From NCBI RefSeq assembly GCF_964340395.1, contig NC_135563.1, positions 826,501 to 890,500 of the forward strand: DNA of 64,000 nt, in the 5' to 3' direction. The notes beneath the pieces are model-generated. The model did not search any database. It saw only the letters and a program-made list of their open reading frames with translations, and was not told where the DNA came from. Position numbers and translations under genes: made by a program. This stretch comes from Glandiceps talaboti (lineage: Eukaryota > Hemichordata > Enteropneusta > Spengelidae). Positions within the stretch are counted from its first letter, which is position 1, and each line of letters opens with the position of its first letter. Shown here piece after piece: positions 61,554 through 64,000 of this stretch.

Positions 61554-62530
61554 CTATTATGGGGAAAAGCAGAATATAAACATTATTGACATGGTCCTTA
61601 GATGATGCAGGGTAGATATTAGTTAAGGGCCCGATCAATATAGAAATGGGTACAAAAATACAAGTTGTGAGGAAATTCTACATATAGTACCACGTATGAG
61701 GAGGTTAGTTGTGGATAAAATCATGGAAGTCCAGATTTTACAAGTGTCCCTTGTGTATTCAACATGGTGGCAAGTTTGAGTGATACTTGCCAAGGTAAGA
61801 ATTAATTGATTTCTGCTTCCAAAAATTGAAAATGCATATTTATATAGCGAGTGTTCTGGGAAGACGGACAAACATGAAAAATTTCATTGATCAATTCCAC
61901 CATTTGTAAAAGTAGTTAGTGAAAAACTTGTTCTACTGTGGGGATGTCCTATTTTCAACACACGACGATCCCAATACAAATGCATGTACATGTACATGAA
62001 GTAATTACCTCCACCAGCATACCGTAACATAACAAGCGACCTATCGGTCAGAATAGCTCCGCTGTTTGTTTTTTTAATTTAATTTTTTATTTTGGTGACA
62101 TGTAGAAGTGGTTCAGGTCTTCAGCTCTTCACTATGCAGTTTTGTTTTAGCGATGCAATAAAGTGGTTAGTGGTTTCATATGATGTCTCACTATAAAACA
62201 CATTTTACACAGAAGTTGGTAATGTATTGTACTTTTATACCATAGTCACCATTTATGACAAAAATCTACTGTTATGAAAAATTGCACAAAATCTCAGAAA
62301 AAAATGACTGGGAAATGCACACAAGAAAAAGAAAAAAAGAGGATTTTGAGGTTGGCTATAAGTAATTCCAGTGTCTTACAGCTGTAACCCTGGAAAATTT
62401 TAATGATGAATGAAATAAACTAGGGATCTAAAATAATTTTGAGGCAATTTGAATTTCAATTTTCTAACAAATTTACAAAGTCAACAACATTCAACTTGTA
62501 CTAGTTGTGGTAGATATATATAGGGAAGAA
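61554..62530. other. Upstream prominin intron, nothing recognised
   Basis: The acceptor tract TTCTGCTTTTCCCCATAATAG lies at 61554-61574. Beyond that the sequence is AT-rich, and I could not identify the preceding exon. Confidence 0.45.
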
Positions 62531-63072
62531 ATGTATTAATCGCCATCTTAGTTTCCGTACGGCGACAATCTCAAGTACCCGGAAGAGAGTCATTCTCAGC
62601 CATACGTTACAGTGGTAACACTCGTTCATGTTCGGTTACCTTTCACAAAGAAAACACAACGAAATGGTTGAAATGATCTCTTTTTTTATTTCTTTTCATT
62701 ACAACAACAAAATCTGCGTGATCAAAAGTGTTGTAAACTAAACCAGAAAGAATTATCGGACTGGCTAAACTTCCCGATGAACTGGAGTAAGGTCCTACTA
62801 CTTCCAAGTAAGCCTCGATAGTACTATAGTACGTGAGAAAATCGTCTCAAACTAGCGATACAACTTTCAAAATATAACTTGACATGTCTTCATTTGTTAG
62901 AGTTATACAATTCAAGACGGGTTTTCACTCGAAAACAACAATTCTGTGAATAATGACACTCTGAACGCAGCGATTTCTCGGACGATGTTACCACTGTAAT
63001 GTATGGCTGACAACGACTTGCTTCCGGGTTAGTCCCTCGTGCATACGGGTGGATTGTCGGCGATTAATACAT
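62531..63072. mobile_element. About 540-bp foldback MITE with TTAA borders
   Basis: The outer arms of about 85-90 bp are complementary: ATGTATTAATCGCC at the left and GGCGATTAATACAT at the right. Further in, CAGCCATACGTTACAGTGGTAACA pairs with the complement of TGTTACCACTGTAATGTATGGCTG (arms about 62531-62622 and 62982-63072). TTAA occurs at both borders, so TTAA may be the target duplication. It is non-coding. Confidence 0.75.
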
Positions 63073-63631
63073 ACATCGTCTGATATTTTAATTCACAGTG
63101 TTTCTTGTGACCGGTGCCTGTCAGCAGACTCTGCCATTTTTTTCATCATTCCATTGTATTTAAACCTTGTACTTGACATTTCGCAATATTTATAATTCTC
63201 AACAAAATACCTCAACATGCCTCACTTCGCTCATACTCAAAGCAGCCCCGCGCGGTATGATCACTGACACTGATGACATGATGAGAGAGAACCTTTTCGG
63301 ATTTACATGTAAAACGGGGAAAGATACGCAAAACATAATGCAAAGTCTGAAGCCAAATTAAAGTTGTAATTATTTTAATTATATTTACTTGCCAAATATT
63401 TGCATTTTGGAAAGGCAAGACACGTTCATGTCGTTTAACTTTACATGTGAACTGTCGGCCATAACTTCAACCGCATGCCTGGCATGCCCTTCCTTACGCA
63501 AGTTGTCTGAATTCTGGTTCACTGTCATTCCAAATTGCACGACAATATAGAATTAACCACAAGTTACATGTTATCTGAAAACATTACACTTTTATAGTGG
63601 GTCTGAAGTGTGATTTTAGTGAGTACCAGGT
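63073..63631. other. Intron sequence, nothing recognised
   Basis: Short open frames on both strands near 63167-63418 overlap each other and have no recognisable domains or splice-bounded structure. Confidence 0.4.
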
Positions 63632-63714
63632 AGGAATATATATTCAAAAGGTTGTTATATTTAGTCTGTAGACCTGGAAAACAACAATCTATGCAATATT
63701 ACACGCCCCTGTGA
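63632..63714 (+). repeat. Dispersed repeat, copy 2 (uninterrupted)
   Basis: Near-identical to 21345-21430, ending ATTACACGCCCCTG and continuing TGAGTACC. It serves as the empty-site reference for the element inserted at 21431. Confidence 0.8.
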
Positions 63715-64000
63715 GTACCAAGAACGTCCTGTGATACTCAAGATACTTGCTGTGGAAAATCGCTCGGTCAAATGAGGTCACCTACAGCTTCTGGTCGAAT
63801 CAGGATAGAGTATGCAAATGAGGATGTTGCGGACTGGCTGATTATGTAGAAGGGTGCAGAATTGGATTTGAAGTTTACAACCCTGTTTCGAACAAACGCT
63901 TGTCATTTGGGCGCCCAATGCGTAGAATTATGACTATAGCACATATTACATTGCTTGTTTGACGTCAAGTGTCTTTTGAAAAGTGGCAGTTTACTTAAAG
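63715..64000. other. Intron sequence to window end
   Basis: No feature recognised in the last 286 bases. Confidence 0.4.

Noticed and set aside
61980-62030. GGAG|GTAATT as the donor of the preceding prominin exon
   Set aside because: The sequence before it does not read as prominin in any frame and looks like a dispersed repeat.
63167-63418. Overlapping short frames on both strands near the window end
   Set aside because: They overlap each other antisense and show no domain or splice-bounded exon.

Overview
The window is animal nuclear DNA with large introns and no bacterial-style gene organisation. It holds five coding exons, all on the minus strand, that read through in matching splice phases as part of a prominin (PROM1/CD133 family) gene. 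It also holds non-LTR retrotransposon pieces of the CR1/L2-like and Rex1/Babar-like kinds, several short inverted-repeat DNA elements, and very large satellite arrays. Repeat tails reading 'gacggacagacgg', abundant (CA)n and (TA)n, and this mix of LINEs fit a marine invertebrate such as a mollusc, hemichordate or lancelet. The species cannot be read from the sequence alone.

Host gene. Transcription runs from high to low coordinates. The exons are 61553-61487, 29665-29576, 17582-17392, 5768-5694 and 5116-4976 (67+90+191+75+141 = 564 nt, 188 codons). The phases are 0/1, 1/1, 1/0, 0/0 and 0/0, and every exon has AG and GT borders. The peptide matches the second half of the first large extracellular loop of prominin, including a cysteine pair and the NFSS-LPSIEEQL junction. 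The gene continues beyond both ends of the window. The introns are 31.8 kb, 12.0 kb, 11.6 kb and 0.58 kb.

Layout. 1-4975: intron with a 5'-truncated LINE (minus), a cluster of small hairpins, and a 20-bp minisatellite with an inverted relative near position 150. 5769-17391: intron with (TA)n, a 115-bp tandem repeat, a Rex1/Babar-like LINE whose reverse transcriptase gave rise to a 29-bp satellite of about 149 copies, a DNA element inserted into the end of that satellite, and a MITE. 17583-29575: intron that begins with about 34 tandem copies of the exon's own 3' splice site. It then carries a palindromic 29-bp minisatellite, nested DNA elements, a CR1/L2-like LINE 3' end, and a possible small two-exon secreted-peptide gene on the plus strand. 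29666-61486: intron that is 88% a 54-bp satellite (about 518 copies, 28 kb), split by one 2.87-kb TTAA-flanked DNA element. 61554-64000: upstream intron with a foldback element.

The most unusual feature is that at least three arrays can be traced to an origin or insertion history in the sequence itself. One was copied from a splice acceptor and one from a reverse-transcriptase coding segment. The third is a giant 54-bp array that starts 30 nt after a 5' splice site. Because 54 is 18 codons, this array produces open frames thousands of codons long that are probably not genes.
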